From: Streptosporangium nondiastaticum
Lineage (GTDB): Bacteria > Actinomycetota > Actinomycetes > Streptomycetales > Streptomycetaceae
Assembly (NCBI RefSeq): GCF_003011965.1
Contig: NZ_PXWG01000023.1
Span: 1-64,000 of the forward strand
Length of the DNA stretch: 64,000 nucleotides
Direction: 5' to 3'
Shown: positions 63,827-64,000 of the stretch, piece by piece
Position numbering within the stretch: the stretch's first letter is position 1
How the letters are laid out: every line of letters begins with the position of its first letter
Position numbers and translations under genes: made by a program
Notes under the pieces: model-generated
Database searches by the model: none
Seen by the model: only the letters and a program-made list of their open reading frames with translations
Told to the model about the DNA's origin: nothing

Positions 63827-64000
63827 ATGAGCACCCCCCGCACCACATCTCCCTTCCGCCACCTCGGCCCCAACTGGTACGCCGCCGTCATGGGCACCGC
63901 CATCGTCGCGAGCGCCGGCAAGGCGCTGCCCGTGCGGCCGCCGGGCCTGGCCGGGGCGTGCGAGGCGGTGTGGGCCCTGTCGGCGGCGGCGCTGGGCGTC
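63827..64000 (+). CDS. TDT-family (TehA/SLAC1-like) transporter, N-terminal fragment
   Basis: The gene is cut by the window end; 58 codons are visible. It begins MSTPRTTSPFRHLGPNWYAA and continues VMGTAIVASAGKALPVRPPG, the first span of TehA/C4-dicarboxylate/tellurite family transporters. GGAG lies two bases before the ATG. It is divergent from LysR. The substrate (sulfite, tellurite or a dicarboxylate in related proteins) cannot be judged from the fragment. Confidence 0.7.
   Translation, partial: MSTPRTTSPFRHLGPNWYAAVMGTAIVASAGKALPVRPPGLAGACEAVWALSAAALGV

Overview
The window is a piece of chromosome from a high-GC actinomycete, almost certainly a Streptomyces. Evidence: very high third-position GC, frequent GTG and TTG starts, GGAGG-type ribosome sites, many stop/start overlaps (GTGA, ATGA, TGATG), long GC-rich hairpins between genes, and a gene order (metNIQ, argHG, argRDBJC, pheST, rplT-rpmI-infC, a gamma-glutamyl ethanolamine cluster) that I recall from Streptomyces chromosomes. 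It reads as core chromosome: I see no insertion sequence, prophage, CRISPR array or biosynthetic cluster.

Layout. 1-2.8 kb: a cut-off proline-rich protein (probably the CobT N-terminus), cobL and a GNAT acetyltransferase. 2.9-6.2 kb: methionine importer operon metN-metI-metQ on the minus strand, preceded by a candidate seven-codon cysteine-rich leader ORF. 6.4-11.5 kb: two small membrane proteins, an acetyltransferase, a sigma-like protein, a Tat-exported glycerophosphodiesterase, a PlsC-type acyltransferase and a secreted lipase. 11.7-13.9 kb: a tetR-MFS pair with a 58-bp palindrome at the tetR start. 14-16.8 kb: argH and argG, then tRNA-Pro(GGG) and an amidohydrolase. 18.5-23.5 kb: the arginine operon argC-argJ-argB-argD-argR with paired ARG boxes. 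23.6-34.1 kb: an oxidoreductase/TetR pair, monomeric isocitrate dehydrogenase, an ECF sigma factor, MarR, two EamA exporters, an NAD(P)-binding protein, an S4 protein, a MocR regulator and DUF1918. 34.3-40.4 kb: a Tat-exported glycoside-hydrolase-like protein, 3-hydroxyacyl-CoA dehydrogenase, a small membrane protein, Nudix, an NsdA-like regulator and a PP2C phosphatase. 40.6-48.8 kb: the translation block pheT-pheS, a histidine kinase, a SpoU methyltransferase, rplT, rpmI and infC (apparent AUC start and a terminator in its leader), then DUF1844. 48.8-54.6 kb: aquaporin, SseB-like protein, an intergenic direct repeat, a mycosin-type protease with a membrane partner, and a PLP fold-III enzyme. 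54.6-62.8 kb: a secreted HAD phosphatase and the ethanolamine cluster. 62.8-64 kb: LysR and a truncated TDT-family transporter.

The most coherent multi-gene system is at 56.0-62.8 kb: permease, GlnA4-type gamma-glutamyl ligase, SDR dehydrogenase, aldehyde dehydrogenase, class I amidotransferase hydrolase and a GntR/FadR regulator. Together they fit a route in which ethanolamine is imported, gamma-glutamylated, oxidised twice and hydrolysed to glutamate and glycine. Two similar 22-bp inverted repeats in front of glnA4 and the permease look like the regulator's operators.

Many starts were moved from the longest open frame to a site with a ribosome-binding sequence; each entry says so. Functional names rest on motif and family recognition by eye. 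No database search was run.
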